Positions 7,695 through 8,004 of a stretch of 8,004 nucleotides of DNA are shown here, piece after piece. Source of the DNA: Chloroflexota bacterium (GTDB lineage Bacteria > Chloroflexota > Dehalococcoidia > Bin125); the NCBI GenBank assembly GCA_026705105.1, contig JAPPBK010000206.1, positions 1 to 8,004 of the forward strand, in the 5' to 3' direction. Position numbers and translations under genes: made by a program. The notes beneath the pieces are model-generated. The model was not told the DNA's origin and did not search any database. It saw nothing but the letters and a program-made list of their open reading frames with translations. Numbering within the stretch: the first letter of the stretch is position 1; the number at the start of each line of letters is the position of its first letter.

Positions 7695-8004
7695 ATGGAC
7701 CCAGTGGACAGCTCGCTCTTCCACCTTGAGGGAAAGTCGGCGCTCATCGTTGGCGGAGGTGAGGGCATCAGCCTGAGCACGGCGCGGCTGCTGGCGCAGG
7801 CGGGCTGCGGCGTCGCCGTCGCCGATATCGACGCCGGGCGTGCCGTCACCGTTGCGGCGGAGGTTGACCTGCTCGGCCAGCCGTCGGTCTCGCTGGCCGC
7901 CGACATGCTGGACGACGTACAGGTCGCGACCGTCTTCGAGCGTGCCGAACAGGAACTGGGCGGCATCGACCTGTTGGTCACGATCATTGGCCAGGGGTCA
8001 TTCA
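7695..8004 (+). CDS. Short-chain dehydrogenase/reductase (SDR), N-terminal part (truncated by window edge)
   Basis: The visible 103 residues are the NAD(P)-binding half of an SDR oxidoreductase, a family of about 250 residues. GKSALIVGGGEGIS (13-26) is the nucleotide-binding loop, ADIDAGRA (43-50) ends strand 2 with acidic residues that favour NAD(H), AADM with D70 contacts the adenine in relatives, and LGGIDLLVTIIG (88-99) is strand 4. Two usual signatures deviate: TGxxxGIG reads V-G-GGE-G-I-S, and NNAG reads T-I-I-G. The catalytic Ser-Tyr-Lys lies beyond the window, so activity cannot be judged and the substrate cannot be inferred. The start ATG 7695 is preceded at twelve bases by AAGGG. 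It diverges from the permease gene across 115 bp in which I could not place a convincing promoter for either gene. Confidence 0.85.
   Translation, partial: MDPVDSSLFHLEGKSALIVGGGEGISLSTARLLAQAGCGVAVADIDAGRAVTVAAEVDLLGQPSVSLAADMLDDVQVATVFERAEQELGGIDLLVTIIGQGSF

Overview
The window is GC-rich bacterial chromosome with tightly packed genes. The mix suggests a member of Chloroflexota, possibly Thermomicrobia-like: an alpha2-type glycyl-tRNA synthetase, a lone Uma2-family nuclease-like gene, a membrane pyrophosphatase carrying the K+-dependence signature, and paired FmdB-type zinc-ribbon genes. That placement is inferred from gene content and composition; no taxonomic marker settles it.

Layout. 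On the minus strand, 1-726 is the 5' part of glyS, cut by the window edge, followed upstream by a Uma2-family gene (839-1402). Diverging from Uma2 on the plus strand is a short gene for a 51-residue membrane protein (1471-1626). It converges on the membrane pyrophosphatase gene hppA (1688-3772, minus), and the 61 bp between them are filled by strong hairpins. Upstream of hppA lies a 318-bp spacer (3773-4090) with a candidate hppA promoter, a second copy of the same hairpin repeat and a degenerate tandem third copy.

From 4091 to 7579 five minus-strand genes are spaced 21-31 bp apart or overlap, and they look like one operon. In transcription order they are an NCS2-type permease with an extra C-terminal domain, rnhB (RNase HII), yraN (UPF0102 nuclease-like), and two tandem FmdB-type zinc-ribbon genes. 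The last gene, on the plus strand from 7695 to the window edge, is the start of a divergent short-chain dehydrogenase.

Most of this is housekeeping: translation (glyS), removal of RNA from DNA (rnhB), pyrophosphate-driven ion pumping (hppA) and nucleobase-type transport. I found no defence island, CRISPR array, transposase, tRNA or rRNA. The items most worth a second look are the permease fused to a degenerate GHKL/anti-sigma-like domain, the dispersed hairpin repeat whose third copy has a complementary loop, and the 51-residue membrane protein beginning between Uma2 and hppA.
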